Position numbers and translations under genes: made by a program
Notes under the pieces: generated by a model
What the model was told of the DNA's origin: nothing
What the model saw: the letters and a program-made list of their open reading frames with translations, nothing else
Database searches by the model: none
Assembly (NCBI GenBank): GCA_009838975.1
Contig: VXQO01000050.1
Coordinates: 1 to 49,162, forward strand
Source: Gemmatimonadota bacterium
GTDB lineage: Bacteria; Gemmatimonadota; Gemmatimonadetes; Longimicrobiales; Gaopeijiaceae
Direction: 5' to 3'
DNA length: 49,162 nt
In this document: piece after piece, positions 41,928 to 49,162 of the stretch
How the letters are laid out: each line of letters starts with the position of its first letter
Numbering within the stretch: position 1 is the first letter of the stretch

Positions 41928-42968
41928 CTAAAAGCGATCGATCACGTTCACTCCGAGGACGGCGTAGTCGTCCATGCCCGTGAGGACGTCTACGCCCTCC
42001 TCGAGGGTGACCGTCCGGGTCACCAGTCTGTCGAGGTCGACGAACCCCGATGCGACCATGCGCAGCATGCGGTCGTACTCCCAGGCCTGCAGGCCGTGGC
42101 TCCCCACCATTTCCAGTTCCCAGGCGATGACCCGGTCCATGGGGACGCGCGCGTTGCGGTGATCGCCTGTCATCAGGCCCACCTGGACGTGGCGGCCGCG
42201 TCTGCGCAGGCACGCGACCGAGTTGAAGCAGGTGTCCGGGTGGCCCAGCGCGTCGACGGAGGCGTGGGCGCCGCCGCCGGTCAGGTCGTGGATCGCCTCG
42301 GGGACATCGACGCAGTCGTCGGCGTTCACCGAGGCGACCGCTCCCAGTTCGAGCGCCATCGCCAGCGCCTCGTCGCGGATGTCGACCGCGACCACGTTCG
42401 CCCCGAGCGCGCGTGCGATCATGACCGCGGCCAGGCCCACCCCGCCGCAGCCGTGGATGGCCACCCAGTCGCCCGCAGTGACGCGTCCCTGTGCCTGCAC
42501 GGCCCGGAAGGAGGTGGCGAACCGGCAGCCCAGGCTCGCGGCGGTCACGAAGTCGAGGTCGTCGGGGAGGGCGGCGAGGGTCAGATCGGCCTGGCGCAGC
42601 GCCACGCGGTCCGCGAAGCCGCCCCAGCCATGGAACCCGGGCTGGAACTGGTGCGCGCAGACCTGCTGGTTGCCGGCGCGGCAGGGACGGCACCGCCCGC
42701 ACCCCGCGATGAACGGCACCGATACGCGATCGCCTCGCCGCCAGCGTGTCACCTCCGATCCTGTTTCCTCCACCACCCCCGCGATTTCGTGGCCAGGCAC
42801 ATGCGGGAGCACGATGTCGGGATCGTGTCCCACCCAGCCGTGCCAGTCGCTGCGGCAGATCCCGTTGGCCTCCACTCTCAGCACGACTCCGTCCGGGGCG
42901 GGCTCGGGATCCGGGAACGATTCGATCGCGATCGGCCCCCGGTATTCCCGATAGATCGCAGCTCTCAA
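41928..42968 (-). CDS. Zinc-dependent alcohol dehydrogenase (medium-chain family)
   Basis: This is a 346-residue NAD(P)-dependent dehydrogenase acting on an alcohol or polyol in the cytoplasm. Catalytic-zinc ligands are in NGICRSDWHGW (Cys) and VPGHEIAG (His-Glu). The structural-zinc site is complete (GCGRCRPCRAGNQQVC, four Cys). The coenzyme fold has IHGCGGVGLAAVMIARALGA, and an Asp after strand 2 (VVAVDIRDE) suggests NAD over NADP. The start is an unusual TTG at 42968. It is chosen because a strong ribosome-binding site (GGAGGAGG) lies 4 bases upstream and the product begins MRAAIYREYRGP like its relatives. It diverges from the HU gene across 229 bp that contain the ACATTATACA motif. The substrate is not predictable. 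Confidence 0.92.
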   Translation of the reverse strand: MRAAIYREYRGPIAIESFPDPEPAPDGVVLRVEANGICRSDWHGWVGHDPDIVLPHVPGHEIAGVVEETGSEVTRWRRGDRVSVPFIAGCGRCRPCRAGNQQVCAHQFQPGFHGWGGFADRVALRQADLTLAALPDDLDFVTAASLGCRFATSFRAVQAQGRVTAGDWVAIHGCGGVGLAAVMIARALGANVVAVDIRDEALAMALELGAVASVNADDCVDVPEAIHDLTGGGAHASVDALGHPDTCFNSVACLRRRGRHVQVGLMTGDHRNARVPMDRVIAWELEMVGSHGLQAWEYDRMLRMVASGFVDLDRLVTRTVTLEEGVDVLTGMDDYAVLGVNVIDRF

Positions 42969-43098
42969 GGCGCCTCCTCCGTGCAGAATTGCATCGACCC
43001 GCTGGTCGCCGCCGTTCTCTCGGGTGCTTCCCTTTTTGGCGGTTTTCTTCCAGACTGTTTCCGGCGAACACGAGGAAAAGTGGAACGCCGAACCGGAC

Positions 43099-43110
43099 TG
43101 ACATTATACA
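43099..43110. promoter_or_regulatory. ACATTA-type motif in the ADH/HU divergent region
   Basis: TGACATTATACA at 43099-43110 is a lone AT-rich block in GC-rich DNA, 88 bp before the HU start. It matches the half-site TGACATTA seen in the AT-rich elements at 19051-19057 and, less one base, at 41904. It contains a possible -10 (CATTAT or TTATAC), but no good -35 lies 16-18 bases upstream. It could be a promoter -10 for HU or an operator; the sequence does not decide. Confidence 0.35.
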
Positions 43111-43197
43111 ACGCCTACCAACCGCGCCCGGCGCGCACCCACACCGCCCAGACCCGGCTCCGGGTTCGAGCGGGTCAACCAATCAAGGAGCAGCTGC

Positions 43198-43482
43198 ATG
43201 AACAAGTCCGAGATGGCCAGAAAGCTCGCGAGCAGGTCCGACCTGACGCAGGCTCAGGCGGCCGACGTTGTGGACGTACTCTTCAACCCCGACCACGGGG
43301 TCATCGCCGGCCAGCTCGATGCCGGTGAAAAGGTGTCGATCGGGGGGTTCGGCACGTTCGAGACGCGGGAGCGGGCGGCGCGGACCGGTCGGAATCCCCG
43401 GACCGGCGAATCGATTGCCATCGCAGCCAGGAGGTACCCCGCCTTCAAGGCTGCCAGGAACCTCAAGGACCGGGTTTCGTAG
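43198..43482 (+). CDS. HU-family DNA-binding protein
   Basis: This is a 94-residue histone-like protein that bends DNA and compacts the nucleoid as a dimer. The family pattern is complete: MNKSEMARKLASRSDLTQAQA (helices 1-2), GEKVSIGGFGTFETRERAAR (beta sheet with the GFGTF core), the arm segment GRNPRTGESIAIAARRYPAFKA including the Arg-Asn-Pro intercalation motif, and a C-terminal helix. The length is standard. ATG 43198 has AAGGAG about 7 bases upstream. It is a single-gene unit with its own terminator downstream. Confidence 0.97.
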   Translation: MNKSEMARKLASRSDLTQAQAADVVDVLFNPDHGVIAGQLDAGEKVSIGGFGTFETRERAARTGRNPRTGESIAIAARRYPAFKAARNLKDRVS

Positions 43483-43510
43483 GGATCGCTCCCGGCCCGT
43501 CGGGAAGACG

Positions 43511-43556
43511 AAGAGGGGTGGCCCGTTGTCCCGGGGCTGCCCCTCTTTGCAGTTTG
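43511..43556 (+). terminator. Intrinsic terminator after the HU gene
   Basis: AAGAGGGG (43511-43518) pairs perfectly with CCCCTCTT (43540-43547), with further GC pairing possible inside (GGCCC against GGGGC). A T-rich tail follows (TTGCAGTTT). It lies 28 bp after the HU stop, the expected place for a Rho-independent terminator. Confidence 0.75.
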
Positions 43557-43619
43557 GTGTATCTCCGCATGTGTCGGTGGCTTTAGTAGCATCGTAAGCG
43601 CAAAGCCGAAAGTGACGCC

Positions 43620-43883
43620 GTGAACGAGCTTGGTTCCGCGATTGTCGGCCAGGTGGTGATTCTCCTGATTGTGGTGGCCATCGTCTGCCTGGTGCTCAGG
43701 GAGTTCCTGCGGGCTGTCCTGAAGGCGGTTGCGGTGGTGGCGATTCTGACGGCGGTGGCCATCTGGCTCGGGATTCTGGATGAAACCCTGGTGCTCGACG
43801 TCCTGGTCAGGGTGGGCGACTGGGTGATGGCCGGCCTGCGCAAGGCCGGTGCCTGGGTCACGACGGCCGCGATCGCGGGGTGA
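43620..43883 (+). CDS. Small two-helix membrane protein, function unknown
   Basis: This is an 87-residue protein I cannot assign. Residues ~5-28 (SAIVGQVVILLIVVAIVCLVL) and ~33-55 (AVLKAVAVVAILTAVAIWLG) are strongly hydrophobic and separated by the short basic turn REFLR, so two helices in a hairpin are likely. The C-terminal third is amphipathic (RVGDWVMAGLRKAGAWVTTA). It starts at GTG 43620 and ends in GTGA overlapping the next gene, so it is translated together with the following lipoprotein-like gene. It may anchor or partner that protein; no more can be said. Confidence 0.72.
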   Translation: MNELGSAIVGQVVILLIVVAIVCLVLREFLRAVLKAVAVVAILTAVAIWLGILDETLVLDVLVRVGDWVMAGLRKAGAWVTTAAIAG

Positions 43884-44365
43884 GTCTCCGGGTGGCGGCG
43901 AGGCGTGCCGGTACTGTCGCCACCGTCCTCTGTGTTGTCCTCATCGCCCCCGGTTGCGCCACGCCCGGGACCTCGGGCGACGCCGGATCGCCGACCGCGC
44001 GCGCCTTCGATCCGGTCGGCAGGTACGATCTGACGATGTCCTCCGCGACGATGGTCTCGGAAGGATCGATGGAGATCCGCGGCGGACCCGGGGAGTACAC
44101 GGGGTTGATCAACATCACCGGCGTCACAGCCCGCGTGACGAACCTCGAGGCGGGCGAGGATCACATGACTGTTCACGCGATTACGGGTGAGCATCCGCTG
44201 ATCCTGCGTCTCGCGAGAGACGGCGACTTCCTTTCCGGCAACTGGATACTGGGGCCGCAGCGGGGGACGATTATCGCAAACAAGCGTCCCGGTCAGTCAT
44301 CGGGCGGTCCCGTTTCGATCGGCAGGTCGTCGCGCCCGCCCCATTCCGACCAGGATCCGTCGTAG
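43880..44365 (+). CDS. Small exported (lipo)protein, function unknown
   Basis: This is a 161-residue exported protein. The leader RRAGTVATVLCVVLIAPGCA ends in a Cys that could be lipidated, although the preceding residues A-P-G depart from the lipobox consensus. Residues ~45-140 look like a small beta-barrel (GRYDLTMSSATMVSEGSMEI, GEYTGLINITGVTARVTNL, HPLILRLARDGDFLSGNWIL), lipocalin-like in feel but unassigned. The GTG at 43880 overlaps the previous stop. The last 73 bp overlap the convergent sulfurtransferase gene, so the final ~24 residues (Ser/Pro/Arg-rich) are constrained by that gene and may be nonfunctional. Confidence 0.72.
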   Translation: MSLRVAARRAGTVATVLCVVLIAPGCATPGTSGDAGSPTARAFDPVGRYDLTMSSATMVSEGSMEIRGGPGEYTGLINITGVTARVTNLEAGEDHMTVHAITGEHPLILRLARDGDFLSGNWILGPQRGTIIANKRPGQSSGGPVSIGRSSRPPHSDQDPS

Positions 44366-45192
44366 ATCGCCACGTCGCCCTTCCCGGCACGGGCCATCAG
44401 CCACGCGAAGGCGCAGGCGCTGGTCCCCGAACCACAGGTCCCCACCAGTTCGTTCGCCGGGTCGATGCCCGCCTCGGCCACAAGCCGGCGGAAGGCCTCG
44501 GGGTCGATCGCAAGACCCGTCGCGCGGTCCACCAGGTCGACGTACGGGACGTTTCTGCTCCCCGGCACATGCCCTCCCCTCAGCCCCTCCCGCGGTTCGG
44601 GTTCCGTGCCCGCAAACCGGCTGCGCGGACGCATGTCGACGATCTGCACTCCCTCGGCGCGGATCGCCCGCAACACGTCGCGGAAGTCGCGGATCAGGTG
44701 GGGCCGTGGCCTGGGGACGAACGGCGCCGGCGCCTCGAGCGTGCGCACGGGAACGCCCGACTCGGTGGGATTCCCGGCCGCGACCCAATGCGGCAGGCCG
44801 CCGTCCAGCACGGCGATGTCTTCGTGTCCCAAGTAGCGGAAGTTCCACCACACCCGCGCGGCGCTGAGGTTCACGCCGGAGGCGTCGTAGACCACCACGG
44901 CGGAGCCTGCGGAGACGCCCGCCTGTTCCGCGCACCGGCGGAAGTGGTCCGGTGGCGCCACCGTGTGCGGCAACGCCGTGTGCGGGTCGCTGCACCTATC
45001 GATATCGAAGAAGCGCGCACCGGGAATCCGGCGTTCCGTGAACTCGCGCCCCGGATCCCGTCCCGACCCGGGGAGGTACCAGGATCCGTCCAGGACGACG
45101 AGACCGGGCCGGCCGAGACGGGCGGCCAGCCACTCGGCGGAGACCGCCGGGCCCGGCAGCACGACTTTGCGGTTTGGCGATGAGCTTTCCAT
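44293..45192 (-). CDS. sseA: 3-mercaptopyruvate sulfurtransferase (tandem rhodanese)
   Basis: This is a 299-residue two-domain rhodanese that transfers sulfur from 3-mercaptopyruvate (or thiosulfate) to thiols or cyanide. The inactive N-terminal domain has VVLDGSWYLPGSGRDPG, RRIPGARFFDID and VVVYDASGVNLSAARVWW. The C-terminal domain has VQIVDMRPRSRFAG, GGHVPGSRNVPYVDLVD and active site GTCGSGTSAC. The CGSG loop is typical of mercaptopyruvate rather than thiosulfate sulfurtransferases (CRKG). It has normal length. ATG 45192 is used; the open frame upstream is a shadow of the convergent-side lipoprotein gene. Its 3' end overlaps the small exported protein by 73 bp. Confidence 0.92.
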   Translation of the reverse strand: MESSSPNRKVVLPGPAVSAEWLAARLGRPGLVVLDGSWYLPGSGRDPGREFTERRIPGARFFDIDRCSDPHTALPHTVAPPDHFRRCAEQAGVSAGSAVVVYDASGVNLSAARVWWNFRYLGHEDIAVLDGGLPHWVAAGNPTESGVPVRTLEAPAPFVPRPRPHLIRDFRDVLRAIRAEGVQIVDMRPRSRFAGTEPEPREGLRGGHVPGSRNVPYVDLVDRATGLAIDPEAFRRLVAEAGIDPANELVGTCGSGTSACAFAWLMARAGKGDVAIYDGSWSEWGGRDDLPIETGPPDD

Positions 45193-45273
45193 GCTTCCGA
45201 TTGTAGCCGGGCAGTCGCGGGGATGGCCAGCGATGCTCCGGCCCACCACCCTGTCCCGCAGGGAGGAATGCCC

Positions 45274-46401
45274 ATGAACAGCCATTCCACGGTCTGGTGG
45301 ATGCGGCTCGCCGGTTGCGCACTGCTTGCGGCGTGCGGGCCGTCGGTGCCCGGGAGTGGCACTCCGGTCCCGGCCGGTGACGCGGAGTGTGCGGCCGGCG
45401 CGGTCGGAACGGGGCATCCGGCCGCGCTTCTCCGGATCGGGTGCGACGGTGGCGTGGTGGCCGGCAGGGCGGACTGGTCGCGCGAGGGAGGCGTGGTCAC
45501 CCTGGAGTTTGCCGCTGCGGCAGCGGGACCGGTGGGCGTGGAACTGGTGTCGGCGTGGCCGCCGCTGGGGGAACCTCCCTGGCTCGGCCACCGGATCGAG
45601 AACATCACGGTGCTGTCGGGCGGTGGCGTGCAGGTGCGCTTCGGGGCGTCGCCGGGGGAGGCGGAACGCGTGTTCGCCGATCCCAGGCTGTCGGGGGTGC
45701 CGCTGGCGGTGGAGGGGGGCGGTGTGCATGACGCGCGCGACGCCATTGACGCCGGGTCGCGCGTGCTGACGCGCCACGACGCATCCGTAGAGTACGCGCG
45801 TTCGCTGGGCCGCCCCGTTAGGCTGGTGGCGTTCGACCGGCTGTACCTGGTGGTGTTCGCGGGCGCCGTCGCGGCGGACGAGGCGCGCGAGGTGGGCGGC
45901 GCGATCGGCGCCGACTGGGTGGATTGGGGCGCTCCCGCGGCGAGGAGGCTGACTGGGGTGAGGTGGAGCGCTCTCGTGGCGAGGTGCGGCGGGGGTGCTG
46001 GCGGTGACGAGCCGGCCGTCGGGCGCGCGCACGAGGTCGACCCCGCTTCGGCCACGGTCAGCTACGCGGGGGACGACCGGGCCGCGGGGCAGATCGCGGA
46101 GCGCGTCGTCTCGATGGCGATGCGCGGTGACCGGGCCGGCGCGCTGGTCCGCGCCCTGGCAGGGACGGGGGGGCGGCTTGCGGTGCGGCCCGTGGTGCGG
46201 CCCGCGACCGGGTCGGGGCCCCCGCGCGCGCCGACCGATGTCGCCGCCGTAGTTGCGGTGCATGGAGGTCCCGGACACCCCTGCTCGCTCCACGCCGAGG
46301 TCCGGCGCGAGCTGGCCGGGTGGGAGCCGCGGGGGGGTGCGCCGGGCACGAATGTGGTGCTGGTCGGCGAGACCGCCCTCTTCGAGACGCCGCGCCCATG
46401 A
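45274..46401 (+). CDS. Lipoprotein preceding the two-component genes, function unknown
   Basis: This is a 375-residue lipoprotein: MNSHSTVWWMRLAGCALLAACG has lipobox LAAC. ATG 45274 is chosen because GGGAGGA lies 6 bases upstream; ATG 45268 would touch it. The rest is Gly/Ala/Val-rich with repeated short beta-like stretches (RVVSMAMRGDRAG, RLAVRPVVRP, TDVAAVVAVHGGPGHPC) and matches nothing I know. Segment DPASATVSYAGDDRAAGQIAERVV resembles the substrate-binding style of small periplasmic domains, but this is weak. Its stop overlaps the histidine kinase start (ATGA), so the three genes form one operon. It is a natural candidate for an envelope sensor or target linked to the kinase. Confidence 0.75.
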   Translation: MNSHSTVWWMRLAGCALLAACGPSVPGSGTPVPAGDAECAAGAVGTGHPAALLRIGCDGGVVAGRADWSREGGVVTLEFAAAAAGPVGVELVSAWPPLGEPPWLGHRIENITVLSGGGVQVRFGASPGEAERVFADPRLSGVPLAVEGGGVHDARDAIDAGSRVLTRHDASVEYARSLGRPVRLVAFDRLYLVVFAGAVAADEAREVGGAIGADWVDWGAPAARRLTGVRWSALVARCGGGAGGDEPAVGRAHEVDPASATVSYAGDDRAAGQIAERVVSMAMRGDRAGALVRALAGTGGRLAVRPVVRPATGSGPPRAPTDVAAVVAVHGGPGHPCSLHAEVRRELAGWEPRGGAPGTNVVLVGETALFETPRP

Positions 46402-48125
46402 GCTTTCGCCGCCGCCTCGTGATCGCCGGGATCGTCGTGGCGTGGATCCCCGTAATCTGTCTCGGGCTGGTGGTGCGCTACGCCGGAGTCCAGCGTCTCA
46501 CGGAAGCCAACGGGCAGCGGATGCGCGAACGCGCGGACCGCCTGACCGCGGCGTGGGTGTCGGGCGCGGCCTTCCTGGAGAACCGCCTGAATGCGCTCGG
46601 CCGCCTCCTGGCCGACGACAATGCCGTGCGGATCGCGGCGCGGACGGGAAGCGGCCCCGTCCTGCAGGAGGCCGCCGCCCGTTTTGCTGCCGCCAGCGGC
46701 CTGGACGTGGCCTACCTGCTGGACGCGGGCGGCATGATCCTGGCGGCCAGCCACTTCCCCGGCGATGCGGGACGGCACAGTCCCGGGCTCGTGGAGCAGG
46801 CCGACCGGGCGGGGGCGCCGGTGGTCGCCAGGGTGGCGTTCCCGGATTCGGGCGGGACCGTCTTCACCCTGGCGCGCCGGTTCGACGTGGGAGGCGTGGC
46901 GGTCATCGGGGTCGTGGGCGAGGAACTCGCCGCGCTGGGGGTGTTGCCCGCCGGCAGGGAGGTATCGCTGCTGGCGCAGGCGGGAGATGGCGCGGACGCG
47001 CTGCTGGTCGCGGGACCGGGGCCCGGAGCGGCGGACGAGGCGGAAGCGGAGTTTCAGGGCCGGCGCACGATCGGGCGTGTGCTCTGGGAGGGAGGTGCGT
47101 ACGGACTGCCGGGTGGCGAGATCGTGCCGGTCGACCTCGTGATCGCCTGGCGAGATCCTGTGCTGGCCGACATGACCCGGTCCTTCGACCGGGTGCTCCT
47201 GTTCTCTCTCGCGGGGGCGGCGCTGGTCGCGATCGTCCTGGGCGGGTTCATGGCGCGGCGTTTCTCCGACCCGGTGGAGCGACTCGCGGCCACGGCAAGG
47301 GGCGTGCACCTGGGCCGGCTCGATGCCGCGTTCCCCCGCGGCGGTGCCAGAGAGCTGGACCGCCTGGGCTTCTTCCTGAACGGAATGCTGCGGCGGATCC
47401 GCGACGGTGTGGCCAAGGTGAGGGACGCCGAGAAACGCGCGACGCTGGGCGAGTTTGCCCGGCAGGTCAACCACGACGTGCGCAACGGATTGGTGCCGAT
47501 CCGCAACGTCGTCAGCCATCTCGGCGAAGCGCGGGGAGACGGACCGGGCGAACTTGTCGAGGCGTTCGACGAGCGCGCGCCGACCCTGACGGCGAGCCTC
47601 GACTACCTGGGCGAGCTGGCCGAGCAGTACAGGGCGGTGGCCGTCCATGGAGCCCGGGACCGCTCGGAGCTGCGCGCGGTGGTCCGGGCAGTCGTGGAGG
47701 CTCAGCGATCCCTTCGCACCGGGGTCCGGTTCACCGCCGACTTGGGTGGCGAGCCCGCCTGGGTGGAGATGGACGCTCTTTCACTCAGAAGAGTCGTTGA
47801 GAACATCGTTTCGAACGCGGTGACGGCAGTGGCCGGCGATGGGGGGGAAGTGCGGCTGTCGGTCGGGTCCGAGCGCGCCGGCGGACAGGCCATTCGCCAT
47901 CGCCTTGCCGTAGTCGACGACGGCCCGGGGATTCCCGCGGAAGCGCATGGCCGCGTCTTCGAACCATTCTTCACCACGCGAACCGGAGGCACGGGACTCG
48001 GCCTCGCGATCGCGCGCAGGCTTGTCCGGGACGTGGGAGGCGAGATCGCCCTGGAGAGCGCCCGCGGCCGCGGCACTCGCGTGGTTGTGACCCTGAAAGC
48101 GGCCCCGGCGGAGCGGGTACCATGA
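46398..48125 (+). CDS. Membrane sensor histidine kinase (NtrB/NtrY-like output)
   Basis: This is a 575-residue kinase. Helix 1 (LVIAGIVVAWIPVICLGLVV), a periplasmic sensor of ~230 residues with a Cache-like feel (GLDVAYLLDAGGMILAAS), and helix 2 (RVLLFSLAGAALVAIVLGGF, ~266-285) are followed by HAMP (ARRFSDPVERLAATARGV). A dimerisation domain carries His359 in FARQVNHDVRNGL, and the HATPase domain has N box VVENIVSNAVTAV, G1 DDGPGIP and G2 GGTGLGLAIA. The H box HDVRN followed by P-I-R is typical of NtrB/NtrY-type kinases. It should autophosphorylate at His359 and pass phosphate to the response regulator encoded next (ATGA overlap). The stimulus is unknown. Confidence 0.93.
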   Translation: MSFRRRLVIAGIVVAWIPVICLGLVVRYAGVQRLTEANGQRMRERADRLTAAWVSGAAFLENRLNALGRLLADDNAVRIAARTGSGPVLQEAAARFAAASGLDVAYLLDAGGMILAASHFPGDAGRHSPGLVEQADRAGAPVVARVAFPDSGGTVFTLARRFDVGGVAVIGVVGEELAALGVLPAGREVSLLAQAGDGADALLVAGPGPGAADEAEAEFQGRRTIGRVLWEGGAYGLPGGEIVPVDLVIAWRDPVLADMTRSFDRVLLFSLAGAALVAIVLGGFMARRFSDPVERLAATARGVHLGRLDAAFPRGGARELDRLGFFLNGMLRRIRDGVAKVRDAEKRATLGEFARQVNHDVRNGLVPIRNVVSHLGEARGDGPGELVEAFDERAPTLTASLDYLGELAEQYRAVAVHGARDRSELRAVVRAVVEAQRSLRTGVRFTADLGGEPAWVEMDALSLRRVVENIVSNAVTAVAGDGGEVRLSVGSERAGGQAIRHRLAVVDDGPGIPAEAHGRVFEPFFTTRTGGTGLGLAIARRLVRDVGGEIALESARGRGTRVVVTLKAAPAERVP

Positions 48126-49162
48126 CATCGCAGCGGCGGACGGGACCTGGCGGTGCCCTGGTCCTCATCATCGACGACGTGCGGCCTCTGGCCGAGCAGT
48201 ACGCCTACGACCTGAAGCGGCTGGGGGGCTTTCGTACGCGCGTGGCTTCCGGCGGTGCGGAGGGGCTCGAGATCCTGACGCGCGAAGTGGTCGACTGCGT
48301 CATCCTCGACCTCGAGATGCCCGGGCTCGACGGCTTCGACGTGCTCCGTGCCGTGCAGCACAGCGAAATCGAGGTACCGGTGATCGTGTACACGGGTACG
48401 GGCAGCTTCGATCGCTGCGTGGAAGCCGTCCGCCTCGGGGCCTTCAGCTTCATCGACAAGGCCGAGCCCATGGAGCGCGTCGTGCACGAAGTCAGGCTGG
48501 CGCTGCGGCAGACAGACCTGCGGCAACGCCTGGACGAACTCGAGGAGCGGTTGGCGCCGGGTTCCCCCCTGATCGGCGAGAGCGAACCGATGAAGGCGGT
48601 GCGCGCGGCGATTGCGCGGCTGGCCGACATCCCCAGCCCGGTGCTCGTTCTGGGCGAAAGCGGCACTGGCAAGGAGCTGGTCGCGAGGGAGCTGCACCGC
48701 CTGAGCGGGCGGCGCGACGAGGCGTTCGTGGCGGTCAACTGCGGGGGCATGGCGGAGGGACTGGTGGACAGCGACCTCTTCGGCCACGACCGGGGTGCGT
48801 TCACGGGGGCGCTGAAGGCACGGCGCGGCGCATTCGAGCGGGCGACCTCCGGGACCCTCTTCCTCGACGAGATCGGCGAACTTCCGGCATCCGTGCAGGC
48901 GCGCCTGCTGCGCGTGCTGGAGGGCGGCGAGATCATCCGCCTGGGCGGCGAGGACACCATCACCATCGGTGCCCGCATCGTCGCCGCGACGCACCGGGAC
49001 CTGGATGCCGAGGCCGACAGGGGGGCCTTCCGGCACGATCTCCTGTACCGCCTCAACGTCCACGTCATACGAGTCCCCCCGCTGCGCGCCCGCCCGGACG
49101 ACATCCCCCTCCTCGCCGGGCGGGTATTCCCGTCTGGCGGGGGCGCCGAGTGGGGGGGGGGT
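48122..49162 (+). CDS. Sigma-54-dependent response regulator, NtrC type (cut by window edge)
   Basis: This 347-codon partial gene is open at the right edge. Receiver domain: LVLIIDDVRPLAEQYA (acidic pocket), phospho-acceptor Asp63 in VILDLEMPG, and Lys113 in FIDKA. The AAA+ domain has Walker A GESGTGKE (178-185), the sigma-54 contact loop GAFTGA (225-230), Walker B TLFLDE, and RIVAATHRDL and LLYRLNV further on. The DNA-binding C-terminus lies outside the window. The gene overlaps the kinase stop (ATGA), so the pair is one signalling unit that would activate sigma-54 promoters. The last ~12 codons (after DIPLLAGRVF) depart from the family and are G-rich, so the final 25-30 bases may be unreliable. 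It shows no stop in the window. Confidence 0.93.
   Translation, partial: MTSQRRTGPGGALVLIIDDVRPLAEQYAYDLKRLGGFRTRVASGGAEGLEILTREVVDCVILDLEMPGLDGFDVLRAVQHSEIEVPVIVYTGTGSFDRCVEAVRLGAFSFIDKAEPMERVVHEVRLALRQTDLRQRLDELEERLAPGSPLIGESEPMKAVRAAIARLADIPSPVLVLGESGTGKELVARELHRLSGRRDEAFVAVNCGGMAEGLVDSDLFGHDRGAFTGALKARRGAFERATSGTLFLDEIGELPASVQARLLRVLEGGEIIRLGGEDTITIGARIVAATHRDLDAEADRGAFRHDLLYRLNVHVIRVPPLRARPDDIPLLAGRVFPSGGGAEWGGG

Overview
The window looks like chromosomal DNA of a GC-rich Gram-negative bacterium. LPS genes (a Kdo transferase and a heptosyltransferase), lipoproteins with lipobox cysteines, outer-membrane beta-barrels and a LolCDE-type ABC system all point to two membranes. Secreted amidohydrolases, a DUF5117-type zinc metalloprotease and an isolated TonB-plug/carboxypeptidase-regulatory protein suggest Gemmatimonadota or a relative; that placement is an inference from gene content. 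Both ends are cut: hisD enters from the left, and a sigma-54 response regulator runs off the right into a G-rich stretch that may be assembly noise.

Layout. 1-5.4 kb: hisD (partial), a glycine-rich membrane-associated protein, a large leucine-rich-repeat lipoprotein and an NCS2 purine/uracil-type permease with an extra C-terminal domain. 5.5-17.2 kb: a compact polyketide locus, with a free acyl carrier protein and an alpha/beta hydrolase (+) facing a 3427-residue polyketide synthase (-). 17.3-24.9 kb: a ZIP-like/CxC permease fusion, a TonB-plug protein, a secreted amidohydrolase, and an MFS transporter overlapping an acetoacetyl-CoA synthetase. 24.9-29.0 kb (all minus): a pentahaem cytochrome, a cytochrome/beta-barrel fusion, a 20-codon small ORF, an OsmC-like gene interrupted by one in-frame TGA, and a membrane protein. 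29.2-34.5 kb: a five-gene operon of LolA-like protein, two FtsX-type permeases, a LolD-like ATPase and a beta-barrel. 34.6-38.1 kb: kdtA diverging from two glycosyltransferases. 38.1-43.5 kb: a class V aminotransferase, metalloprotease, zinc alcohol dehydrogenase and HU. 43.6-49.2 kb: small envelope proteins, a mercaptopyruvate sulfurtransferase, and a lipoprotein-histidine kinase-NtrC-type regulator operon joined by ATGA overlaps.

The most notable items are two. First, the OsmC-like gene at 28009-28470 has a single in-frame TGA exactly where the peroxidatic cysteine belongs. It is followed 19 nt later by a perfect 6-bp stem with a UGGAG loop, as expected for a bacterial SECIS element, so it is probably a selenoprotein. 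Second, the polyketide synthase has one complete reducing, C-methylating module, then a second KS attached to an acyltransferase that has lost its catalytic Ser and His and has no carrier domain. The free ACP encoded opposite could complete this half-module in trans. Other points are a recurrent ACATTA-type AT-rich motif, a tandem ATGAGCAT repeat at the LolD-like start codon, and a strong hairpin between the ACP and hydrolase genes. No rRNA, tRNA, IS element or CRISPR array was seen, and no stretch over 300 bases lacks a gene.
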